Assembly: GCA_020747065.1 (NCBI GenBank)
Contig: JAGMVK010000003.1
Location: 682,001 to 746,000, forward strand
DNA: 64,000 nucleotides
Direction: 5' to 3'
From: Cadophora sp. MPI-SDFR-AT-0126
Lineage: Eukaryota > Ascomycota > Leotiomycetes > Helotiales > Ploettnerulaceae
Positions 47,865 to 61,072 of this stretch are shown here, in pieces (within the stretch, counting starts at the first letter, position 1; every line of letters begins with the position of its first letter). The translations under genes were made by a program, and so were the position numbers. Under the pieces are notes generated by a model. It made no database searches. It saw only the letters and a program-made list of their open reading frames with translations, and was not told the DNA's origin.

Positions 47865-49545
47865 TCCTGCTTGATATTTGTCCCGGGGGACTTCCTCTGC
47901 AGATAGCCTTGTTCGATGCTACGCACTTAGAATTGGGAGAAGTTGATCGATGCCCAAAGGGTGAAGATAATCAAGGATGAAATGATCCAGAAATGGAGCA
48001 ATCTGGCATGGATCTCCTCCTTGAGTCTTGAGGTGCAGAGTTGAAGTGCAGAACGCAAGGGCAAAATCATGAACCAGGACCCAGTACCAGGAAAACGAAC
48101 AAACACAAATTGAAAGTCAAGGTGATTTGAACATGAAAGTGCGGAGCAAGCCCCTGATAAACCCACAGCCAAGCTATCTGGCGTCTCTACCAATGACGAT
48201 CAGCCAGTCTACTCCGTACTGCAAGTAAGTTTGACAGAGTTTGGTCTGGCTTCATGTCCAGACTTCTGTGTTTGGGTTTGGTGTTGTTTTAGCGTGTGGA
48301 GAGCCGTCCTCCCCGTACGCTAGGGCTTGCTAGGGAACTTTTGAGAGCACTTGTTCCTGGACGGCGGGAGGTTAGTGAACTAGGCGTTGCCAAGAGGTCT
48401 TGGAAGAGAGGGGATGAGATGGTGTTCCTACTCGTATTGGACTGGAAGATGATTTTCCTAAGGTCTGAGGTTGCGCAAGTGGAGTGTGAAGTCTAGAGAT
48501 GCGAGAGCATCTTTGCATGAGATGTGATTCCAGCATCAGCGAGCGATGTTTCGAGAAATCGAGTTCAGGTGATAGTTTCGAGGGATTGGTAACTTCGTAG
48601 TAAGAAGCTTCAGCAACTCGACACTGCGCGTAATTGGATCGCGTGGTAGCTCGCCAGACGGCGCCGAGGTAAACATCACTAAAGTGCACCGCATGTGAGA
48701 ATGTGGCGTGGTTAGTGGTGATCCTTCTCACGAAAGTCGTCCATTCTTGAGCAGCCTAGCCAACAGCAACGCTTATTATTTTTCACCCTTTCTGAATTGT
48801 GCCGTCCTGGCATTTCGGTTCTCATATGTGATTTTCTCGCTATCGTCTCGAAAGGAAGCACATCCTCCAACTCCATGTCATTTTGTCAACATGCCAAGGA
48901 AAGGGTTCTGGAATCGACACTCGTGGTGCTGCAATGACGGCCTTCGCGGGGTAGGGGAGACTCGGACTCTTGACATAATTTTGACTTTGCATTCCGCGGG
49001 CAATTCACGCGCGACGCGTCAAGGGGCTGCGATTGCTCAGACACAGGGCTGACCTGCAAGTCCCCGCTGTCAATGCACGGTCCGCATGGGAGGAATGGCT
49101 TGAGTATCAATGCGCTCACGGCTCTGTCCAGCAGTGGTCCAACAGATGAAGGCCACAGACTGATACGAAATCCCGAGAGAGGAGTGGAGAAACACTGTCA
49201 AAACATTGGAAACTGGATGTTATTGCGTAACGCCCGGGAACATTCCCAGAAGACAACCATATATCAGTGCTCTCTTTGATCAGCATGAGCTCGAATCCAC
49301 AACCCGAAGGATAGAATTCTGGGCTTGCAGCTTCTCGAATCGGCTAGGTTTGGAGAGGTTTCGCAGGGTATGCAAGACACGGCTCTAAGCCTAGCCGGTG
49401 AGAAGGACTTGTTTTCATCATCTAAATAGTTGTCTTGGAGGTGACTGAAAGAAATTCTCAATACTTGCCAATTCTTGAAAAAAGAGTCAAGGAAAATGTC
49501 TAGATTTCAGCTCGAAATGTGCGATGTTTACTCGCGTATGGCGGT
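47865..49545. other. 1.7-kb intergenic region
   Basis: No gene is supported. The frames at 47927-48193, 48372-48731 and 48708-49052 overlap one another on opposite strands and lack motifs. The stretch must contain the promoter of the rhodopsin gene on its left side and the RIO1 3' end on its right. Confidence 0.5.
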
Positions 49546-51285
49546 TCAGTGCTTGTGCTTCGCTGAACTGCTTACGAGCTTTTTCTTCAGGTGTTTCGGG
49601 ATCTTGTCCTTTCTCTTCTCCCGCTTTTCTTCCTTAACGGCTTTCTTGTGCTCCTGGGGCAATGTTAGCTAGTGGTGTCAATGAGATTGTGCGATATGTA
49701 CCTTTTTTGATTCTTTGTCTTCAAATCGTTTGCCTCTCGGGGTACCTTTTTCGAATCTGCTCTCATCACCGCTATCCTCGCTTCCACTTCCACCTTCGCT
49801 TGGCAGCGAACTATTGTCCATCGTGTCCTCTGCATCTGCTTCGTTGCCTGAAGACATTGGTACCTTGTCGGCCAATAGATTCCGGTATACGAGGTCATCT
49901 TTCTGTCCTTTTCCGATCTTCTCAGCATCACGCTCAATATCGTAAACTTGGTCTAAAGTTTGAGGAATGTATTGTTGTCGGAAAACCTCGGTATCGATCT
50001 CTTGCTCAGCAGCAGCCTGTTCCCCTTCCTCGGCAGCAGGCTTGTTGGCCAACAACTTCTCTAATGCTTCGGATAGACCAGGCTCTTGTGCTGGGCCATC
50101 GTGAGTGGTGATGAATCCAAATACGGCTTGCTCGGAGAGTACCTCGACATTCTTTCTCCTGAAGAAATCAGAGACGTTCTTGATGTCCATTCTCAGGAAC
50201 TCCAGAGACCGTGGGTGGTCGTGTTCAACACTCTGGGAAACGTCGATGATGAAAAGCTTCTTCTGGTGGTACAACACATTGTACTCACTAAGATCTGCGT
50301 GTACAAGTTTGCATGTCTGATACATCCGTCGCATGAGGCCGATCATTTGAATGTACAACAGTCTCCATTGCTCATCCACATCATCTCCTTGCAGCTCGGC
50401 GTCTCTCAGCCTTGGTGCTGCCCAACCTTTCTTGTCACCGAGAAAGCCCATGACGAGAACATGCAGTCGCAAATAGACAGGTTCAGGACATGGGATGCCA
50501 GCCAAGTACAGTCGCTTCAGATTTCGAAACTCCTTCTCTGCCCAGACCTTTACCATAGCTCTGTTGTTTCCCTTATTGTATCCCGATCGGAAACGATGCT
50601 CTCCAGTAACATAACGGTCCCGGTCCTTGAAGACAAGAATACTGGTCTTGTAGACTTTGATAGCTCGATGGATGCTCGGAGCCTCTTCGCCTCCATCGGT
50701 CGTGGGTATCGACACAGCTCCGTAAACATTTGCTTCTTTTCCCGTACTCAAACACCCGTTGACTTCCGACACAATACCTCTATTGATCATCTGCAACAGA
50801 ATCATTCGAGTCCGCGGGTCCAAGACTTGCTCGTTTGTCGCACGATCTGACTTGTCCTTTCCATGGGTCTTTACTCTCTCTCCTCCGCCTCCACCTTCCA
50901 ATCGAATCTTTCCAGCATGCTTGGAAAGACTTGTTATTTGGTCGTCCACGCTCGCCTGCGTATTTGCGATCGGCTTTTGAGAATTTATTCGTGGGGCAGT
51001 GGCATTCGGGTCGTTGAGTTTTCGTTGACGGTTGTATGACTTCGTAAGATCGCCCGAGGTAGGATCGTATTCTATATCGTCAAAAAACTCTTCATCTTCC
51101 TCCTCGAACAGGTCATCGTAGACTTCGTCCTCGTTGTCTGCTGCGTAGCCACCTGTAGGCGTCTGTGGTGGGGCATCTTGGGAGGTTGTAGATGTCGCAT
51201 AACCGTGATTTGGCACATATGTATGCGTAGGCAGTTGAGCTGCTGCTGGAGTAGAGTCCTGCGAAGGAGGGTTCGAGTCGGACAT
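49546..51285 (-). CDS. RIO1: serine/threonine protein kinase Rio1
   Basis: Exons are 51285-49702 and 49653-49546; 1692 nt, giving 563 residues. The acidic N-terminus (DDLFEEEDEEFFDD) precedes the RIO kinase domain. The RIO ATP loop is STGKEANVYGA (180-190), the catalytic loop LVHADLSEYN (Asp331), and the metal-binding motif IIDVSQSVEHDHP (Asp348). The last exon adds a strongly basic tail (HKKAVKEEKREKRKDKIPKH) typical of Rio1, reached only by splicing a 48-nt intron; without it the frame ends a few codons later. Rio1 is an atypical kinase/ATPase needed for late 40S ribosomal subunit maturation and cell-cycle progression. It is head to head with SMC3. Confidence 0.95.
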
Positions 51286-51673
51286 ATTGAGATGCTACTT
51301 TTGAAGTCCTGCGTTGAATCTGGTGGCGGGGTATTGGTTCAGCGGCAAACTGTGCATCCTCATATCCCACCAAGTCATCCGAAAATGTTTATTCTGCCAG
51401 GGCGGTGACAAGCTGGGGCTAGCTTACTTTGACACGACCGGAAACTCTCTCGACCTGCGGTTCAACTCGAGGAGCGCGTCAAGACCGCGTTTTGCGACAG
51501 ACAAGAACCCTCCTTCTTCCCAGACAACATCACTTCGCCAGTCTGCGACTCGAGACTCGATATCTTCGCATATCTTCGAATACTGCCCGTCGGTCTACTG
51601 CAATCACCTCAATCTTCTTGAACAGACCAAAACCCCCACCAATCGCCCCCCGCGGCGCATACATATCGCGGTT
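51286..51673. promoter_or_regulatory. 388-bp divergent promoter between RIO1 and SMC3
   Basis: The start codons of the two essential genes are only 388 bp apart on opposite strands. No protein-coding frame is supported in between; the small overlapping frames here are shadows. Both promoters must fit in this space, so some shared control is likely. Confidence 0.6.
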
Positions 51674-55441
<3,768 letters not shown>

Positions 55442-56087
55442 GTCGATGGGCAGTGGTAGAGATGAACTGGTTGCAGAATGATTGTATGGATATGGCTTGA
55501 CGATTGGACCTGGCGTCTGGGATATATGACTTTGTCTTCCTGTGAATATTTGGCAAGGCGGTGAGGAAGAACAGAGTGCGCTTATTTGAGGAATTCTTCC
55601 TGCGTGGATAAATGTTGCTTTGCATATGGCAACTTCGCAATCCTACAAAATTTTGAGATAAATGCTTGTGAAATTATGAGATACTTCAACTTGCCTCTCT
55701 CAACACTGATCAGACTGCGGCAGGTACATGTCTCCAAGTGGGTGGCTTCCGGTAAAGCAAAGTGCTCGTTCCAAAAGTAAACAAAGGTGCGATGTGCAGC
55801 AAACCATGTCTCGGTCAAGTAATAAGGTAATTGAGGGGCGGGGCTACAAGTCAATAACGTGAATAGGGAAAAGTGAAAGGTGATCATGAGGTCGTCATTT
55901 TTGTTGATGCTCGGCTGTTCGTGCCGCGTTGTCGCACCGAACTCTTGCGAGGCATAGTGCCTACCCAAAAGGCGGCCATCCATATTACTTCACTTACATT
56001 AAAATTCTCAGACAACGGCATTTGGAGGGCCCAGTACTTCGATTGGCTGTGGACCGGAGATCCAAAAATTGTCAAATCTAAGTTGAT
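55442..56087. other. convergent intergenic region between SMC3 and the aldolase gene
   Basis: This is a 646-bp 3'-to-3' spacer. Small frames (55586-55780 and 55582-55983) show no motif. No terminator structure could be identified by eye. Confidence 0.5.
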
Positions 56088-57128
56088 CTATTTACCTAGC
56101 TTCGCTTCAAGAGTGCTCATAGCATCGGTAGCTACACTCCAAGATTCCCACTCTCCCTTTGGTAAGCTCCCTTTCAAAGGTAATCTCCCACCTTCCAACG
56201 TACCCATACCCAGCACCCGGTACACAGCCTCCTTGATCCCAACAATACCCCATTTACCTACAAATTCTTCTGCTCGGCTGACAGCAAACTGCAGTTTCTG
56301 GACCTCGAGCAACGTCTCAGGTTCAATTGGACGCTTTGCTGCGAGTTCGAAGAGATGTGCTACCGTTCCGGGATAGATTGCAGCGAGGCCGTCGATAACC
56401 CCTGCAGCTCCGAAGAAGACAATTGGTCCGAGCTGTTGCCCGAAGCCGCTGTAAACACGGAATTTCGAGTGGTCGATTTCGGGGTCCAGTGATACTTGCA
56501 AGTGATGAGATACGTTGCCATGTGACATCTTGCAGCCGACAATATTTGGATGAGCAGCGAGCTTGGTGTATGTTTCCAAGCTGACTGTGATGTTGTTTGT
56601 CACACCAGGGTAGTTATATCTGTATAGCAAAATCAGCAAGATAATCACAAAAGTAGCTGGACACCTGACACACATCATAATCGGAATCGGACTCGCATCA
56701 GCAACGAGCGTATACCACTCTCTCAGGTTCTCCTGATTCGCCGCTCCTCCAAAATACCCAGGCGCAAGCACAAGACCCCACTGAGCACCAGCTTTCTTCG
56801 CATCGCCCAGCCATTCCAGCGCCTCCTCAACAGAATTGATCAAGACTCCAGCAACAATGGGGTAATCAGAAAACCCCGCTTCTGTGAGTCCTTTGCGAAC
56901 GCCAGAAATCAGATCGAAGCGCTCTGCTCGAGAGAGATGGATGGCTTCGCCTGTGCTACCTAGGAGAACGAGGCCTCGGATTCCGTTTTTGGCGAGGTGG
57001 ATGCTGTGTTTGACTTGTGTGTCGACGTCGACGGGAGCTTGAATTGTTGATGGTGAGGCGGGCTTGAAGAATGTTGGGACGGGGACGAAGACGCCGTCTG
57101 GTGGGGGGAGTGAAGCTAAGGCAGCCAT
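56088..57128 (-). CDS. DHDPS/KDG-family aldolase (2-keto-3-deoxy sugar-acid aldolase, GaaC/Lga1-like)
   Basis: Exons are 57128-56674 and 56619-56088; 987 nt, giving 328 residues, the normal length for the family. I start at the ATG of MAALASLPPP; the longer frame begins at a GTG. The substrate-carboxylate motif GSTGE is at 57-61, IYNYPGVTN supplies the catalytic tyrosine (Tyr153 or Tyr155), and the Schiff-base lysine is Lys182 in GCKMSHGN. Family members cleave 2-keto-3-deoxy acids to pyruvate and an aldehyde; in fungal galacturonate breakdown the homologue yields L-glyceraldehyde. Next to a DgoD-type dehydratase and an aldo-keto reductase, this one more likely cleaves 2-keto-3-deoxygalactonate or a similar product. 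It is divergent from the reductase, 474 bp away. Substrate stereochemistry cannot be read from sequence. Confidence 0.85.
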   Translation of the reverse strand: MAALASLPPPDGVFVPVPTFFKPASPSTIQAPVDVDTQVKHSIHLAKNGIRGLVLLGSTGEAIHLSRAERFDLISGVRKGLTEAGFSDYPIVAGVLINSVEEALEWLGDAKKAGAQWGLVLAPGYFGGAANQENLREWYTLVADASPIPIMMCVRCPATFVIILLILLYRYNYPGVTNNITVSLETYTKLAAHPNIVGCKMSHGNVSHHLQVSLDPEIDHSKFRVYSGFGQQLGPIVFFGAAGVIDGLAAIYPGTVAHLFELAAKRPIEPETLLEVQKLQFAVSRAEEFVGKWGIVGIKEAVYRVLGMGTLEGGRLPLKGSLPKGEWESWSVATDAMSTLEAKLGK

Positions 57129-57602
57129 ATTGAAGAATGGTATATCTGAAGACACCGGGAAATATCAAGATTTCTCATTAAATTTTTGTAGTTGTCTTGG
57201 AAAGTGTTTTGATTGCTGTTGAGTCTCTGTTGTTTTGATCGTGTGATGGTCCGGGATATTGCGAGCCGAATCCCCCACTCTCGATGGTTACCGGAAAAGG
57301 CATCCCGCTTTCGGAGCCGCCACATTTATGTCGTGATTCCTCTTGCAGGATCCTCTTGTTGGAGCATCTAGCCAATGGGAGATAGAAAGTGTTTGCATGC
57401 ATTATTGTGGAATCTAGCTTCCGGCTCCCGGCGGAAAAGGAAGAGCCCCCGCGCCAAGTACATCCCACCAGGCACATGACATGGGCTAAGTTGTTCCTCT
57501 ATGTTTATTTTCATTTCACGTCTTTCTCATCGACCGAATCTTGAAAAACACTTTTGAAATTATTCTTTTTGTCCATACTTCCTTCCATTGAAAGACGAAA
57601 TC
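57129..57602. promoter_or_regulatory. divergent promoter of aldolase and aldo-keto reductase genes
   Basis: The 474 bp contain several CGG/CCG-type elements that Zn2Cys6 regulators commonly bind: ACCGGAAAAGG at 57290-57300, TTCCGG at 57419-57424 and GGCGGAAAAGG near 57430-57440. A related TTCCGGAAA lies upstream of the cluster regulator (61005-61013). Binding is inferred only from the resemblance. Confidence 0.45.
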
Positions 57603-58897
57603 ATGGCACTCAACCGATCTTTCAAGCTGAACTCCGGATACAGCATCCCAGCTGTGGGTCTCGGTACATGGGCAAGTAATTTGGCTGTGCTACAAATTCA
57701 ACACCAGGAACGGAAACTAACTTTCCGATAGCAATCAGGACCAAATGAGGTCAAAGAAGCAGTGAAATCAGCTTTAGAAATTGGGTATAGACATATCGAT
57801 GCAGCGGCCGTCTATGGAAATGAGACGGAAGTAGGAGAGGGCATCAAGGCGTCAGGAATTGATCGCAAGGATATTTTCGTGAGTGGTTCCGTGATCGAAA
57901 TTTGAAAGTGATAGTCTGACGAGAAATAGATCACTGGAAAATTGTGGAATACAGATCACAAGCCAGAAGATGTCGAGGCTGCTCTTGATACTACGTTGAA
58001 AGACCTTCAAACAGACTATGTTGATCTGTACTTGGTATTTCACCCTCTCAATTTCTCGTGCAAAGGAAGCTTATGATTTCAGATTCACTGGCCTGTAGCG
58101 TTTCCCAAATCCTCAGAGAGATTTCCAGTAGATCCAGTTACGGAGCAAATAGCTGTCATCGATGTGCCGATTATCGACACGTGGAGGGCAATGGAGGAAC
58201 TTGTGAAGAAGGGCAAGGCTCGAAGTATTGGCGTCAGCAATTTCACACAGGCGAAGATGGAATCTCTTCTGAAAAGGTAAATCTGAAAATTCGGGAAGGA
58301 GAAGATCTCTTCGACTCTGACACTTGAGTAGCGCAACTATCCCTCCAGCTGTGAATCAAATCGAGGCACATGCATATCTGCAGCAGCCAAAATTGCTTCA
58401 ATGGATGAAGGACCACGTAAGTCATGTGACCCACACAATTTCTCACTCCAAGTTCTAAACCAAACCAGAACATCGTTGCGGCAGCTTACAGTCCACTTGG
58501 TAACAATATCTACAATCTACCCCGAGCTGTAGATGATCCGACAGTAATCAGCCTCGCTCAAGAACTGGGGAAGCAGCCCGCTCAATTGCTCATCAGCTGG
58601 GCCGTTCAACGTGGAACAGTCGTGCTTCCAAAGAGCGTGACTGCAAGTCGAATTAAGGATAACTTTCAAGGTACCTCACACTAGAGATATCAGTCTAAGT
58701 CTCAAGCTAATCTTCATATTCTAGATTTCGAGCTCCCTCAGGACGTATTTGACAAGATTGTAGCTTTGGACAAACACCATAGATACAACTTCCCGGCTCG
58801 TTTGGGTGTAGATATCTTTGATGAGGTCAGCCCAGAGAGTCTCAAGAAGAGTGTTGAGGATTGGAAGGCGGCGCAGAGAAAGCTGAAGCAAGGTTGA
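57603..58897 (+). CDS. aldo-keto reductase (glyceraldehyde/glycerol dehydrogenase type, GaaD/Gld1-like)
   Basis: The seven exons are 57603-57671, 57732-57878, 57930-58034, 58083-58276, 58332-58416, 58469-58670 and 58725-58897; 975 nt, giving 324 residues. The catalytic tetrad is complete: Asp46 and Tyr51 in [11 protein letters not shown], Lys76 in TGKLWNTD, His109 in LIHWPVAFP. The signatures [24 protein letters not shown] and [15 protein letters not shown] are present. The enzyme would be a cytosolic NADPH-dependent reductase; the family reduces glyceraldehyde to glycerol among other substrates. In this cluster it would remove the aldehyde released by the aldolase. The first intron must use a GC donor (GCAAGT) to give GLGTWQSGPNEV. 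Confidence 0.9.
57672..57731 (+). other. GC-AG intron in the aldo-keto reductase gene
   Basis: The 60-nt intron begins GCAAGTAA and ends CGATAG. Removing it joins GTW to QSGPNEV, which is the expected AKR sequence, in phase 0. No GT at the correct position exists. Confidence 0.75.
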
Positions 58898-59413
58898 AGA
58901 CCAAGACGGTCATGAGTTTTGGCGAAGAAATATGACCCCCTTTCAATCTCATAAGCGAGAAGCGACTGTAATGTCAACATTGCCCACCAAGGCGCGTGTG
59001 TAACATCAAAAATATGTTTCAGCATTCGAATGAAGTTTATGTATTTGAAATGTGCCCTCGTCTCACTACTTCAATCGTGATGAAACAGATTAGTAATTTC
59101 TTGGAGTATGAAAGGGCTCCAGGCATATTAGCCATGGACGGTTGGAAAATGTTCTTCCTTTTTCATGATCCCCATAGACACAGCCAGACTGCGGATTCCA
59201 TCAGCTCTGGATCGTTGTACACGAGATTGGATTTTGCTGACGTTTCCCAGCTATCCGAAGCCGTTTTCCGCTGCCGCGGCCCGGCTCCGGCATCGGTCAA
59301 CGGAACTGTTTCATGACAAGGCTTCGAGCATATACATGAAGCCAAATCGGTGTGTATGGGTAGCTCATTTATACTTACTACCAGTAATTTGTGCACTCAA
59401 TCATCATATCACA
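58898..59413. promoter_or_regulatory. upstream region of the galactonate dehydratase gene
   Basis: A 516-bp spacer. A GC-rich patch near 59258-59300 holds several CCG/CGG triplets (CCGTTTTCCGCTGCCGCGG), possibly sites for a Zn2Cys6 regulator. No coding frame is supported. Confidence 0.4.
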
Positions 59414-60707
59414 ATGCCCAAAATCACCCAAATTGAATATTTTCGAGTGCCTCCGAGATGGCTGTTCGTCAAAATCGTAGATGAAGCGGGGAATATTGGC
59501 TGGGGCGAGGCGTCATTGGAAGGTCACACCCAAGCCGTGGAAGGATGCCTAGATGCTTTTATTGAGCGATTTACTGGATTGGAAGCCAAGTCTGTTTCTA
59601 CTACTGATCAATCTGGACTCAATGCTGATCATTGTATTCAGTGATATCGAACAAATATGGCAGCTTGGATGGCGAGGCGGCTTCTACAGAGGCGGTCCAG
59701 TTTTCATGAGTGCGCTCGCTGGGATCGACATTGCATTGTGGGATTTGAAAGGCATTTATCCTTCTAGCTGTTCATGAAATTTCGATCTGACACAATGAAT
59801 AGCGCGGAGACTCAGTGTGCCCATTTATGAATTATTGGGTGGTAAAGTGCGAGACAAAATCAAGGTCTACGCATGGATTGGCGGAGATCGGCCATCAGAT
59901 GTCGCTAACCAAGCGTAAGACATCGCCAACCTCTTGAGAGACTCAACTGACCAGATCAGTCAAGCACGAAAAGATCAAGGGTTCACAGCAATCAAAATGA
60001 ACGGGACAGAGGATCTCGGGTGGCTCGACTCTCCCGCTGCACTCGACGATTGTGTTGAGCGACTCAAGGCAGTCAAAGCCATTGGCATGGATGCAGGAAT
60101 CGACTTCCACGGACGTGTCCACAAGCCGATGGCAAAACAGCTCGCGAAAGCCCTCGAACCGTACCGTCCCATGTTCATCGAGGAACCATTACTTTCTGAA
60201 CACATCAACGAGATCAAAGATCTGTCTCGCTTAGTAGGCACCCCTATCGCACTCGGGGAGCGCCTGCATTCACGTTGGGACGTCCGCCAATTTCTCGAAG
60301 CAGGTGCCGTCGATATTCTCCAGCCTGATATCAGTCACTGTGGAGGCATCTCAGAAATACGTCGGATCGCTGCTTTCGCTGAGACCTACGACGTTGCCAT
60401 TGCCCCTCACTGCCCGCTCGGACCAATTGCCTTGGCTGCAAATGTGCAAGTTGCTGCAACCGCTGCGAATTTTGTCATTCAGGAGATGAGTCTTGGGATT
60501 CATTATAATGCTGGGAGTCAGGATCTCACAAGTTACACGCATAATCCGGAAGTTTGGGATGTGGAAGGAGGGTACATTAAATTGATGAAGGGGCCGGGTC
60601 TTGGGATTGAGATAGATGAGGAGCAGGTGAGGAGGCTGTCCAAGGGGGCAGTGCCTTGGGTTAGTCCAACGTTCACGGGGCCTGGGGGCGAGTTGAGGGA
60701 ATGGTGA
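59414..60707 (+). CDS. D-galactonate dehydratase-like enzyme (enolase superfamily, DgoD type)
   Basis: Exons are 59414-59589, 59642-59751, 59803-59914 and 59960-60707; 1146 nt, giving 381 residues, one less than E. coli DgoD (382). The start [20 protein letters not shown] matches DgoD-type proteins. Metal ligands are Asp181 (GIDFHGR), Glu207 (FIEEPL) and Glu233 ([10 protein letters not shown]). Acid/base residues are His183 and His283 (APHCPLGP), with Glu308 in [11 protein letters not shown]. Each sits two positions below the corresponding residue as I recall it in DgoD (D183, H185, E209, E235, H285, E310). DgoD dehydrates D-galactonate to 2-keto-3-deoxygalactonate. Specificity for another aldonate cannot be excluded. 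Intron 2 seems to use a GC donor. The close agreement with a bacterial enzyme raises the question of old transfer, but four introns-worth of fungal structure show it is long settled. Confidence 0.9.
59752..59802 (+). other. probable GC-AG intron in the galactonate dehydratase gene
   Basis: The 51-nt intron begins GCATTTAT and ends AATAG, with a CTGAC branch-like element ~15 nt before the acceptor. Splicing gives [19 protein letters not shown], the expected family sequence. The alternative GT donor further down would leave a 33-nt intron and insert six extra residues. Confidence 0.6.
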
Positions 60708-61072
60708 ATGGTGATCTGGTAGATTCGTAGCAATAGTGGAATAGAATTTCTTGTGTTACAAAACAAAATACCCCTTTTCGATACGCGAGTCGAGGTGAAA
60801 TCAAAGCCTGACATTACGAGTCATGCATTCGAAGAATGGAATTCAGCGGCCCACTTTTAACGCCAGCTTTGCCATATCACTGGCGGATTAATCTTTATTT
60901 TGTCCGGAAACCTTGATACATTTCCGGGCCATCCGAAATCTTTACCCCGCTTCCCCAGCATTTCAAATGTGCCATCTCAACCACATCCTCAACTGTATCA
61001 TCAATTCCGGAAATCTGCCAACCGGATGGGCCTGAGATTTTGTTTCCACAGCTTCGCCCCCACTCAAGCAGT
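60708..61072. promoter_or_regulatory. promoter region of the cluster regulator with TTCCGGAAA-type elements
   Basis: The 365 bp include TCCGGAAA (60903-60910), TTTCCGGG (60921-60928) and TTCCGGAAA (61005-61013), the last a perfect TTCCGGAA palindrome. Similar elements occur between the aldolase and reductase genes, so autoregulation plus cluster control is a reasonable hypothesis. Not demonstrated. Confidence 0.45.
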
